7,641 nt of DNA from the NCBI GenBank assembly GCA_020062605.1, contig JAGUWA010000101.1:1-7641 (forward strand), written 5' to 3'. The stretch comes from Parvibaculum sp. (GTDB lineage Bacteria; Pseudomonadota; Alphaproteobacteria; Parvibaculales; Parvibaculaceae). Made by a program: the position numbers and the translations under genes. Below, one piece after another: positions 1 through 5,470 of this stretch. Every line of letters begins with the position of its first letter. Within the stretch, counting starts at the first letter, position 1. The notes beneath the pieces are model-generated. The model worked only from the letters and a program-made list of their open reading frames with translations. It was not told where the DNA came from and made no database searches.

Positions 1-71
1 ATGCCCTTGCCGGGCGCCGTCTCGCAGGCGGCAAGGCCGAGCGCGAGCACGAGAAGCAGAAGATGCCTCAT
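1..71 (-). CDS. Putative lipoprotein, N-terminal fragment (runs off left edge)
   Basis: Reading the minus strand from ATG at 71, 23 codons are visible: Met-Arg-His, a leucine-rich hydrophobic core (LLLLVLALG), then a lipobox LAAC with Cys at residue 16, followed by ETAPGKG. This is a textbook type II (lipoprotein) signal peptide: short positive n-region, hydrophobic core, lipobox. The protein should be exported, lipidated on Cys16 and anchored in the inner or outer membrane. A strong GGAGG lies 5 nt before the ATG (revcomp of 77-81), inside the end of the upstream membrane-protein gene. The ATG overlaps that gene's TGA as ATGA, so the two are probably translationally coupled. The rest lies outside the window, so family and function cannot be named. 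The ORF is too short to stand alone here; the call rests on the signal peptide, RBS and overlap. Confidence 0.72.
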   Translation of the reverse strand, partial: MRHLLLLVLALGLAACETAPGKG

Positions 72-748
72 GCAGGCCTCCGCGCCGCGAGGCCCTTGTA
101 GGTGTGAACCATGAGAGCCGTGCCAAACAGCGGCGCGAAGAGATTGAGGACCGGCACCGTGGTGAAAAGCGCGATGATGACGCCGGCAAGAAAGACGCGC
201 AGACCGTGGCGCTTGCGCAGGCCCTGCGCCTCGGCCGCCGGTAGATGGCGGAGCGCGACGAGCTCGAAGAATTCACGGCCGAGCAGATAGCCGTTCACCA
301 CCCAGAACAGGACGAGATTGACCCCCGGCAGGAGATAGAAGGGGAGCGCCAGCAGGTTCACGATCACGAGCACCAGCGTGAAGCGGATCGCGACCAGGAT
401 CGATTGCAGGAAGGGCTGGTCGCGCCCCGGCGGATCGGCGGGATAATCCTCCGCCTCGACGCGGGCGGCGATGTTTTCAAGGAAGAAGCCCGCAACCAGG
501 GAAACCACCGGGTGAACCAGCGGGACCAGCACGATGACGGCGAGGAACCGCGCCACGAATTCGAGGATCGCGTCGACCCAGCCGCCCGCGAAATCGGGAC
601 CGAAGGCCGGCATGGCGGCAAGCGCCCATTGCAGCCCCGCCCCGAAAAGGGCGAGGACGAGGATCGTCAGACCCACCGAAATCACCATCACGCGCCGGAA
701 GGGCGGCGAGAAGGTCTCTCTGAAGGCGCGCAGCGCATCGGACAGCAT
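68..748 (-). CDS. EI24-domain / CysZ-like integral membrane protein
   Basis: 226-aa hydrophobic protein with membrane segments at about residues 18-46, 60-90, 118-152 (probably two) and 183-205. The segment NGYLLGREFFELVALRH (about 152-168) is typical of the EI24/CysZ family. E. coli CysZ takes up sulfate for cysteine synthesis; many alphaproteobacterial relatives carry the fold without proven sulfate transport, so the substrate is left open. ATG at 748 is chosen because AGGAG lies 6 nt upstream; the TTG just before it (751) would be only 3 nt from that RBS. The TGA overlaps the start codon of a lipoprotein gene by ATGA, indicating an operon. The gene diverges from adenosine kinase across 171 bp that hold promoters for both directions. 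No cys genes are nearby, which weakens a specific CysZ assignment. Confidence 0.82.
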   Translation of the reverse strand: MLSDALRAFRETFSPPFRRVMVISVGLTILVLALFGAGLQWALAAMPAFGPDFAGGWVDAILEFVARFLAVIVLVPLVHPVVSLVAGFFLENIAARVEAEDYPADPPGRDQPFLQSILVAIRFTLVLVIVNLLALPFYLLPGVNLVLFWVVNGYLLGREFFELVALRHLPAAEAQGLRKRHGLRVFLAGVIIALFTTVPVLNLFAPLFGTALMVHTYKGLAARRPA

Positions 749-774
749 CAAGATCTCCTGAAACTCGACGCCCT

Positions 775-803
775 AACCTAGTGCGCCGTTCGTCCCGCTG
801 CAA
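775..803 (-). promoter_or_regulatory. Candidate promoter for the CysZ-like / lipoprotein operon
   Basis: On the minus strand TTGCAG (revcomp of 798-803) is separated by 17 nt from TAGGTT (revcomp of 775-780). The -35 is good, the -10 weak. It sits 27 nt upstream of the ATG at 748. Inferred from spacing only. Confidence 0.3.
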
Positions 804-845
804 TTTCCGCCGCAAGAGCAGGGGAATGCCCGGAATTCCGCGTTT

Positions 846-874
846 TTGGACATATGCGGCGCAATCCCTATACT
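846..874 (+). promoter_or_regulatory. Sigma70-type promoter for adenosine kinase
   Basis: TTGGAC (846-851) and TATACT (869-874) are separated by exactly 17 nt, close to the housekeeping consensus. Transcription would begin near 881, downstream of the in-frame ATG at 854. That supports translation from ATG 920 and gives a leader of about 40 nt. Confidence 0.6.
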
Positions 875-919
875 CCCGCCCGCACCCCGAAATTCTCCCT
901 GAAAAAATTCCAGAGGATC

Positions 920-1915
920 ATGGCAGAGCTCAAGTATGACGTGGCGGGCATCGGCAACGCGCTCGTCGATGTGATTTCCAACGCAGACGACACTTTCCTG
1001 GCCGCGAACGGCATCGAGAAGGGCGGCATGACGCTGATCGATGCGGAACGCGCCGACGCGCTTTACGGCAAGATGGGCGCCGCCGTCGAAATGTCGGGCG
1101 GTTCCTGCGCCAACACGATCGCGGGGCTCGCCTCGCTCGGCGGCAAGGGCGCCTTTTTCGGCAAGGTCCGGAACGACCAGCTCGGCGACGTCTTCGTGCA
1201 CGACATCAAGTCGCTCGGCGTCGCCTTTCCGGCCTCGCTGGCGCAAGAGGGCGCGCCGACGGGACGCTGCCTCATCATCGTGACGCCGGACGCGCAGCGC
1301 AGCATGAGCACCTATCTGGGCGCGGCGCAGAAGCTGACGCCCGACGACATCGACGAGGCGACGATCCGCGCCGCCGCCGTCACCTACATGGAGGGTTATC
1401 TCTGGGATGAGCCCGGCGCGAAAGACGCCTTTCTCAAGGCCTCGAAAATCGCGCATGAGGCGGGCCGTCTCGTCTCGCTCACGCTTTCCGACAGTTTCTG
1501 CGTCGGCCGGTTCCGCGACGAGTTCCGCCGTCTCGCAAAGGACGAGGTCGACCTTCTCTTCGCGAACGAAGCCGAAATCCTCTCGCTCTACGAAACCGAT
1601 GTCTTCGACGAAGCGCTGCAGCAGGTGCGCAAGGACTGCAAGTTCGCCGCGCTCACGCGCTCCGAGCAGGGTTCCGTCATCGTCGCAAATGGCGAGGTCC
1701 ATGTCGTCGACGCGGAAAAGGTGTCGAAGGTTGTCGATACGACGGGCGCGGGCGATCTCTTCGCGGCGGGGTTCCTTTACGGGCTCACGCGCGGCAAGGA
1801 CCCGGTGACCTGCGGACGGCTCGGCGCGCTTGCCGCCGCCGAGGTCATCTCGCATTACGGGCCGCGGCCGCAGGTTTCGCTCCGCGATCTCGCGAAGGAA
1901 CAGGGATTGGCTTAA
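920..1915 (+). CDS. Adenosine kinase (PfkB/ribokinase family)
   Basis: 331-aa cytosolic PfkB-family sugar/nucleoside kinase; the alphaproteobacterial group with this sequence is annotated as adenosine kinase (adenosine + ATP to AMP + ADP, purine salvage). The N-terminal strand YDVAGIGNALVD (6-17) is typical of the family. The glycine-rich substrate region GGSCANT is at 60-66 and the NEAE metal/phosphate motif at 216-219. PfkB signature 2, DTTGAGDLFAAG, is at 273-284, with D279 as the expected catalytic base and the anion hole formed by the preceding Gly-Ala-Gly. Length is normal. ATG 920 is preferred over the in-frame ATG at 854: the protein then starts as its homologues do, AGAGG lies just upstream (912-916), and the upstream ATG falls inside the promoter. 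Substrate specificity within PfkB enzymes is hard to read from sequence, so adenosine is likely but not certain. Low-GC accessory DNA begins right after its stop codon. Confidence 0.88.
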   Translation: MAELKYDVAGIGNALVDVISNADDTFLAANGIEKGGMTLIDAERADALYGKMGAAVEMSGGSCANTIAGLASLGGKGAFFGKVRNDQLGDVFVHDIKSLGVAFPASLAQEGAPTGRCLIIVTPDAQRSMSTYLGAAQKLTPDDIDEATIRAAAVTYMEGYLWDEPGAKDAFLKASKIAHEAGRLVSLTLSDSFCVGRFRDEFRRLAKDEVDLLFANEAEILSLYETDVFDEALQQVRKDCKFAALTRSEQGSVIVANGEVHVVDAEKVSKVVDTTGAGDLFAAGFLYGLTRGKDPVTCGRLGALAAAEVISHYGPRPQVSLRDLAKEQGLA

Positions 1916-1962
1916 ATATTAAGTTTAGCTCTTAACTCCCTAGCCTTACATGATTTTAGGCG

Positions 1963-1991
1963 TTGACGTCCAGACGTCGTTCATGCAATGT
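1963..1991 (+). promoter_or_regulatory. Candidate promoter and operator-like repeat before the methyltransferase
   Basis: TTGACG (1963-1968) is followed after 17 nt by CAATGT (1986-1991): a good -35, a poor -10. Within the spacer the palindromic hexamer GACGTC occurs twice (1965-1970 and 1973-1978) with a 2-nt gap, forming a 14-bp near-palindrome that overlaps the -35. Such placement would suit a repressor, possibly the methyltransferase's own winged-helix domain, but that is inference. Confidence 0.35.
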
Positions 1992-2020
1992 TCCCAAAAC
2001 AGCTATTTGGGGAGCCGTCT

Positions 2021-3142
2021 ATGACCTATGCGCCTGGAAATGTCAGAGATGCGATCATCGGGTATCTAGACGCATGCGGCGGAGAAGCTTCCACGAAAGA
2101 GATTCACCTCGCAATTTCCCGCCGCCTTAGTGGTGTGGCCTCGTCTTCTGTGCGCTCCTATCTGAACTTGAATACGCCAAATCTCTTCGAGCGCACCGGG
2201 CGGGGAAAATACCGGCTGAAGCTGGAGGCATATGAGGAGGCGAGCGTCTCGCGTTTCCCCTCAGTTGAAGTGGGGAAGGCCACGCTCTACCAGTGTGACT
2301 GTTTTGATTGGCTGTCACAGAGAGAACCTCAATCGGTTCAGGCCGTTGTAACGGACCCTCCTTACGGCTTGCTTGAATATTCTGGCAAAGAGCAACAAAA
2401 GCTGAGGGACGGTCGCGGCGGTGTGTGGCGAGTTCCTCCCTCGTTCGACGGTCACGTTCGCTCACCCTTGCCGCGGTTTACCGTGCTGACAGAAAATGAT
2501 CGCCTGCAGCTCCAGGCCTTCTTTTGTCGATTAGGTTATTTGCTTGGGCGCGTTTTGGTGCCGGGTGCAAATGTCTTAGTTGCGAGCAATCCGCTTGTCA
2601 GCCATGTCGTGGCAAGCGCGATAGCAGAATCCGGTCTAGAACCGCGTGGTGTAGTCATCCGAACTGTGATGACGATGCGTGGCGGCGACAGACCGAAGAA
2701 TGCTCATTTGGAGTTTTCGGACGTTAGTGTGATGCCACGCTCCATGTGGGAACCGTGGCTCGTATTCCGAAAGCCACTCGATGGACGAGTTCAAGACAAT
2801 CTCAGAAAGTGGAAGACCGGAGGCTTTAGGAGGCTTTCTGCCGAAAGACCTTTCGGAGATGTCATAAAATCCAATCCAACGCCAGCAAGCGAACGAAGAT
2901 TAGCGCCGCATCCATCTCTCAAGCCCCAAGCATTTCTTCGGCAGGTGATTAGAGCGTCTTTGCCGCTAGGGGAAGGTGTAGTGCTTGATCCTTTTGCGGG
3001 TTCCGGCTCCTCACTCGCCGCGGCGAATGCGGTCGGCTATGAAAGCATCGGCTTGGAATCTGACGCTCAATATTTTGAGCTAGCTCAGGCTTCTATTGAG
3101 AAATTGGCGTCAATCCCTGTCCAGCAGGTAAATCCAGTTTGA
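2021..3142 (+). CDS. Type II DNA methyltransferase, beta class (probably N6-adenine), with N-terminal winged-helix domain
   Basis: 373-aa SAM-dependent DNA methyltransferase, presumed to protect host DNA from the adjacent endonuclease. Residues about 5-66 resemble a winged helix of the HARE-HTH kind (conserved ends VRDAIIGYLDA and RTGRGKYRL). Catalytic motif IV is DPPYG at 112-116. A long middle region (about 120-290) would hold the target-recognition part. HPSLKP (297-302) matches the HPxxKP motif, and SAM-binding motif I is DPFAGSGS at 323-330 with an acidic residue at 346. Motif order IV, recognition region, I is the beta class; DPPY favours N6-adenine over N4-cytosine. ATG 2021 is chosen because GGGGAG precedes it at 6 nt; ATG 1988 lacks an RBS and lies in the promoter. 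GC is lower than in flanking genes (one sampled 60-nt line about 47%, against 65% in adenosine kinase), suggesting acquisition. It converges with the next gene, overlapping by 33 bp. The target sequence is unknown. Confidence 0.88.
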   Translation: MTYAPGNVRDAIIGYLDACGGEASTKEIHLAISRRLSGVASSSVRSYLNLNTPNLFERTGRGKYRLKLEAYEEASVSRFPSVEVGKATLYQCDCFDWLSQREPQSVQAVVTDPPYGLLEYSGKEQQKLRDGRGGVWRVPPSFDGHVRSPLPRFTVLTENDRLQLQAFFCRLGYLLGRVLVPGANVLVASNPLVSHVVASAIAESGLEPRGVVIRTVMTMRGGDRPKNAHLEFSDVSVMPRSMWEPWLVFRKPLDGRVQDNLRKWKTGGFRRLSAERPFGDVIKSNPTPASERRLAPHPSLKPQAFLRQVIRASLPLGEGVVLDPFAGSGSSLAAANAVGYESIGLESDAQYFELAQASIEKLASIPVQQVNPV

Positions 3143-3718
3143 CCGGAGCTTTTGGATACCATTCCTATCAAGTGTAGCCGTCCTCGTTCCGAGTTCACCG
3201 CGAGCATTTTTTCTAAAGTCGCCGGGCAGGACGTGAGCTAAGTAAATTTCGGTGAACCTCATCGGCTTACGCTTCGAGGTCGGCTCTGTTGCATTGTCTA
3301 CTTCGTAGACAAATACGCACATCCATTGTTCTCGTGCGCCGTGAGTATCCACCGCGCCGCCGCGTTTTCTGGTGCTCTTTATCTCAACGCCTTCAGTTCC
3401 AGACTTCACGGAGTTGCTCGGATATTGCCCGTTCAGAAGAAGATCGGGATGTCCGTTGAAGTGTCTGTTCTCAACGAGGGCGCGAGCATGTTTCGCCATG
3501 CTAGCTGTCAGCATGTCCGAGATAATCCCAGACATTGCCGCTGGACGGAGCATGTCGTCCATGCGGTGCAAGCCTTTGCTTAGCAAGAGCTTGTTAACGT
3601 CAAAAAAGAAATCATAGACGTCCTGTATGGCCATCTCGAAATCTTTCAACCTCAGCTCAAACGGCAGTTCCGCGGTTTGATTGAAACAGTTTCTGTCGAT
3701 TTCCTGAGACGTCAGCAT
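3110..3718 (-). CDS. Probable type II restriction endonuclease (PD-(D/E)xK)
   Basis: 202-aa protein that I do not recognise as a named enzyme. Two features point to a nuclease. First, HPDLL (90-94) is followed 20 residues after D92 by GVEIKST (110-116), giving the catalytic set D92, E112, K114 of the PD-(D/E)xK fold. Second, it lies tail to tail with a solitary DNA methyltransferase. The N-terminal half (about 20-85) is charged and helical; the stretch GGAVDTHGAREQWMCVFVY (120-138) after the catalytic Lys looks like the next core strand. Start ATG 3718 has only a weak GAGA-type RBS, and the first 13 or so codons fall inside a direct repeat shared with the coaA 3' region, so the true N-terminus may differ. 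No convincing promoter of its own was found; read-through from coaA is possible. Expected role: Mg-dependent cleavage of unmethylated DNA. Another nuclease with a non-restriction role cannot be excluded. Confidence 0.75.
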   Translation of the reverse strand: MLTSQEIDRNCFNQTAELPFELRLKDFEMAIQDVYDFFFDVNKLLLSKGLHRMDDMLRPAAMSGIISDMLTASMAKHARALVENRHFNGHPDLLLNGQYPSNSVKSGTEGVEIKSTRKRGGAVDTHGAREQWMCVFVYEVDNATEPTSKRKPMRFTEIYLAHVLPGDFRKNARGELGTRTATLDRNGIQKLRSNWIYLLDRD

Positions 3719-3821
3719 TTTCTCATCGCCGTTCTGTTTGCAGCAACTCGCCTAAATCATCCTGAGATAGACTTCGCGGATGCGGTGGTCGTCGCCCTCG
3801 CGCAAGATCAGGTCGGCGCGC
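3680..3821. repeat. Direct repeat, left copy: coaA 3' end plus restriction-gene 5' end
   Basis: This segment aligns with 4413-4553 in the same orientation. A count by eye gives about 119 matches in 142 positions with one 1-nt indel. The part corresponding to the coaA coding end (3752-3821) matches at about 63 of 70 positions; the remainder (3680-3751), covering the coaA-downstream DNA and the first codons of the restriction gene, matches at about 56 of 72. Similarity stops abruptly at both ends. It flanks the toxin-antitoxin cassette. Confidence 0.88.
3752..3821 (-). pseudogene. Detached 3' remnant of coaA
   Basis: Read on the minus strand, this encodes RADLILREGDDHRIREVYLRMI followed by TAG. 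The real CoaA ends RADLILRKGDDHRIREVYLRKI with TGA. Only two residues differ (Lys to Glu, Lys to Met), plus silent changes and a different stop codon. Nothing upstream of this stretch resembles coaA, so it is a fragment of 22 codons plus stop. Its differences from the intact gene show it is not a fresh copy; it may come from a related strain's coaA carried in with the restriction genes. Confidence 0.85.
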
Positions 3822-3826
3822 CGCCC

Positions 3827-3856
3827 TTGACATGTACTAAATTCTGTACATATATG
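3827..3856 (+). promoter_or_regulatory. yefM-yoeB promoter with paired TGTACA-type operators
   Basis: A perfect TTGACA -35 (3827-3832) is followed after 18 nt by TATATG (3851-3856). In the spacer lie TGTACT (3833-3838) and TGTACA (3845-3850), starting 12 bp apart; they also make an inverted repeat, ATGTAC (3832-3837) with GTACAT (3846-3851). In E. coli the YefM-YoeB complex represses its operon through TGTACA-core repeats spaced 12 bp centre to centre, so the same autoregulation is expected here. The -35 begins only 6 nt after the end of the left repeat copy. Confidence 0.8.
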
Positions 3857-3880
3857 GTATTGTGTGAAACGGAGGCGATT

Positions 3881-4132
3881 ATGGACGTGATAACCTATAC
3901 TGAGGCTCGCGGAGAGCTGAAATCGGTTATGGACCGTGTCGTCCACGACCGCGAACCTGTTGTCATAACACGCAAGAAAAACGAAGCGGTCGTAATGATC
4001 TCGCTGGAAGAATACAACTCGATCAACGAAACCTTCCACCTTCTTCGCAGCCCGGAAAATGTTCGCCGCTTGCGCCGTTCAGTTGAACAGCTCGATGCCG
4101 GCGGCGGTACGGAGCGCGAGATCGATCCGTGA
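3881..4132 (+). CDS. yefM: YefM-family antitoxin (Phd/YefM)
   Basis: 83-aa antitoxin that should bind and neutralise the YoeB toxin encoded next to it and, with it, repress the shared promoter. The N-terminal DNA-binding and dimerisation part (1-55) begins MDVITYTEARGELK, as in the family, and contains VVITRKKNEAVVMISLEEYNS (27-47), the most conserved Phd/YefM block. The acidic, probably disordered C-terminal tail (LLRSPENVRRL to the end) is the toxin-binding part and matches E. coli YefM closely in plan and length. ATG 3881 is chosen for the GGAGG 5 nt upstream (3871-3875); an in-frame ATG at 3854 lies inside the -10 region. The TGA overlaps the toxin's GTG start by 4 nt (GTGA), the usual coupling for this pair. 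Antitoxins of this family are normally degraded by Lon or Clp proteases under stress. Confidence 0.93.
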   Translation: MDVITYTEARGELKSVMDRVVHDREPVVITRKKNEAVVMISLEEYNSINETFHLLRSPENVRRLRRSVEQLDAGGGTEREIDP

Positions 4133-4401
4133 AACTGGTTTTCTCGGACGATGCGTGGGACGACTATCTCCATTGGCAAGAGCACAACGATAACGGCCGC
4201 TTGCTTGAGCGCGTCAACCAGCTGATCAAAGAGACTAGGCGTAATCCCTTCAAAGGTCTGGGGAAGCCCGAGCCTTTGAAGGGGCAGCTGACCGGATGGT
4301 GGTCGCGCCGCATCAGCGATGAGCACCGAATGGTCTACAGAGTTACCGGTAAAGATGCTGCGCAACAGCTCGAAATTGCGCAGCTGAGGTATCACTACTA
4401 A
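4129..4401 (+). CDS. yoeB: YoeB-family mRNA interferase toxin
   Basis: 90-aa RelE-superfamily toxin that cleaves mRNA in the ribosomal A site when freed from YefM. Family landmarks are complete: WDDYLHWQ (10-17), KPEPLKG (46-52), WWSRRISDEHRMVYRV (57-72) and the C-terminal RYHY (87-90). By alignment with E. coli YoeB (84 aa, catalytic E46, R65, H83, Y84), the equivalents here are E48, R67, H89 and Y90, all present, so the toxin looks active. Extra residues lie mainly in the loops near 20-24 and 74-82. Translation starts at GTG 4129, overlapping the antitoxin stop, with no strong RBS of its own; coupling would keep toxin below antitoxin. The right copy of the coaA-linked direct repeat begins 12 nt after the stop codon. 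The gene converges on coaA, with 82 bp between the two stops and no clear terminator. Confidence 0.94.
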   Translation: MKLVFSDDAWDDYLHWQEHNDNGRLLERVNQLIKETRRNPFKGLGKPEPLKGQLTGWWSRRISDEHRMVYRVTGKDAAQQLEIAQLRYHY

Positions 4402-4412
4402 TCGCCAGCCTC

Positions 4413-4451
4413 ATTGAAGCGGTTTCTGTTGATTCCCGAAGCTTCATCATT
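4413..4451 (-). pseudogene. Fossil 5' end of a restriction-gene copy
   Basis: On the minus strand, ATG (4451-4449) is followed by bases matching codons 1-13 of the endonuclease gene at 3718. The block AGAAACNGNTTCAAT is common to both (18 of 21 matches over 4413-4433 against 3680-3700). A 1-nt deletion relative to the intact gene puts it out of frame, and similarity ends at 4413. Alternatively this is simply coaA-downstream DNA that the intact endonuclease gene adopted as its start region. Confidence 0.55.
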
Positions 4452-4553
4452 TGCTCATCGCCGTCCTGCTTGAGGCAAGCGGCTCAGATTTTCCTCAGAT
4501 AGACTTCGCGGATGCGGTGGTCGTCGCCCTTGCGCAAGATCAGGTCGGCGCGC
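4413..4553. repeat. Direct repeat, right copy: genuine coaA 3' end and downstream DNA
   Basis: Partner of 3680-3821 (see that entry for match counts). Here the coaA part is the true end of the intact gene (stop at 4484-4486). The portion downstream of coaA, read on the minus strand, has ATG at 4451 in the position of the restriction gene's start, and its next 13 or so codons match that gene at nucleotide level but with one base missing, so the frame is lost. The copy therefore carries a broken fossil of the restriction-gene 5' end. Confidence 0.85.
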
Positions 4554-5470
4554 TGGCGCGTCGGCAGGATGTTCTTGTGCAGGTTGGCGAGATTGATCGA
4601 GGTCCAGATCGCGTCGGCCGTTTTCACCGCTTCTTCCTCGCTCAGCTTGGAGTAGCGGTGGAAATAGGCCGCCGGGTCCTTGAACGAGGTCCGCCGCAGG
4701 CTCAGGAAACGCTCGATATACCAGCGCCGGATCGTCCCTTCATCGGCATCGAGATAGATCGAGAAGTCGAAGAAATCCGACACGAAAGGCTGCGGCTCGT
4801 CGCCATCGGCGGGCTTCCAGGGCTGCAGCACGTTGAGGCCCTCCACCACGAGAATGTCCGGCCGGTCGACCGTCACGGTCTCGCCGGGAAGCACGTCATA
4901 GGTGAAGTGCGAATAGAGCGGCGCCTCGACCTTGCGCGACCCCGCCTTCACATCCGAGAGGAAGCGGATCAGCCGCTTGATGTCGAAGCTTTCGGGGAAA
5001 CCCTTGCGCTGCATCAGGCCGCGCTCTTCGAGCAGCTTGTTCGGATAGAGAAAGCCGTCGGTGGTGACGAGATCGACCTTCGGATGGTTCGGCCAGCGCG
5101 CGAGCAGCGTGCGCAGGATACGCGCGGTGGTCGACTTGCCGACGGCGACGGAACCCGCGACGCCGATGATGTAGGGAACCTTGTCGCCGCGGCCGAGAAA
5201 ATCCGACGTGACGCGGTAGAGTTCCTGCATCTCGCCGACATAGAGGTTGAGGAGCCGCGACAGCGGCAGGAAGATTTCCGACACCTCGTCCAGCGAAATG
5301 CGCTCGCCGAAACCCTTCAGCTCCTCGAGTTCCTTTTCGGAAAGCGGCAGCGGCGTGTCCTCGCGCAGCCGTCCCCATTCCGCCGCCGTGAAATGGCGGA
5401 AGGGCGAAAGGGATTCCCGTTCTTCCTGATCCATGATGCCCGTGCCGCCCATGCCGATGGTCTCCGTCAT
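4484..5470 (-). CDS. coaA: Pantothenate kinase, type I
   Basis: 328-aa cytosolic P-loop kinase that phosphorylates pantothenate (vitamin B5) with ATP, the first and usually rate-setting step of coenzyme A synthesis; bacterial type I enzymes are feedback-inhibited by CoA. The Walker A motif GVAGSVAVGKST is at 103-114. TTDGFLYPN (136-144) and the hydrophobic strand DILVVEGLNVLQ (205-216) are characteristic of CoaA, as are RRTSFKDPAAYFHRYS (259-274) and the C-terminal TRQRADLILRKGDDHRI. Length is slightly above E. coli's 316 aa. ATG 5470 is chosen because it overlaps the hisE stop as ATGA; ATG 5452 has a GGAG at 9 nt, and ATG 5434 would match E. coli length, so the first 12 residues are uncertain. 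The hisE-coaA order is typical of alphaproteobacteria. The last 22 codons and stop recur, diverged, at 3752-3821. Confidence 0.95.
   Translation of the reverse strand: MTETIGMGGTGIMDQEERESLSPFRHFTAAEWGRLREDTPLPLSEKELEELKGFGERISLDEVSEIFLPLSRLLNLYVGEMQELYRVTSDFLGRGDKVPYIIGVAGSVAVGKSTTARILRTLLARWPNHPKVDLVTTDGFLYPNKLLEERGLMQRKGFPESFDIKRLIRFLSDVKAGSRKVEAPLYSHFTYDVLPGETVTVDRPDILVVEGLNVLQPWKPADGDEPQPFVSDFFDFSIYLDADEGTIRRWYIERFLSLRRTSFKDPAAYFHRYSKLSEEEAVKTADAIWTSINLANLHKNILPTRQRADLILRKGDDHRIREVYLRKI

Noticed and set aside
773..1855. Long minus-strand ORF opposite adenosine kinase
   Set aside because: Antisense shadow of a well-supported gene with no recognisable domain; composition follows the third-position GC of the plus-strand gene.
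1965..1978. GACGTC as the recognition site of the restriction system
   Set aside because: The hexamer also occurs inside several housekeeping genes here (for example 5536-5541 and near 1187), so its presence says nothing about specificity.
3677..3880. Upstream extension of yefM from ATG 3677
   Set aside because: It would read through the repeat, the promoter and the operators; ATG 3881 has a proper RBS and the family N-terminus.
4415..4446. TGAAGC / GCTTCA inverted repeat as a terminator for yoeB and coaA
   Set aside because: The 6-bp arms are 20 nt apart, there is no T tract, and the sequence falls in the repeat with the fossil endonuclease start.
3680..4553. The flanking repeats as target-site duplications of an insertion sequence
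   Set aside because: They are far too long and too diverged, with no transposase and no terminal inverted repeats between them.
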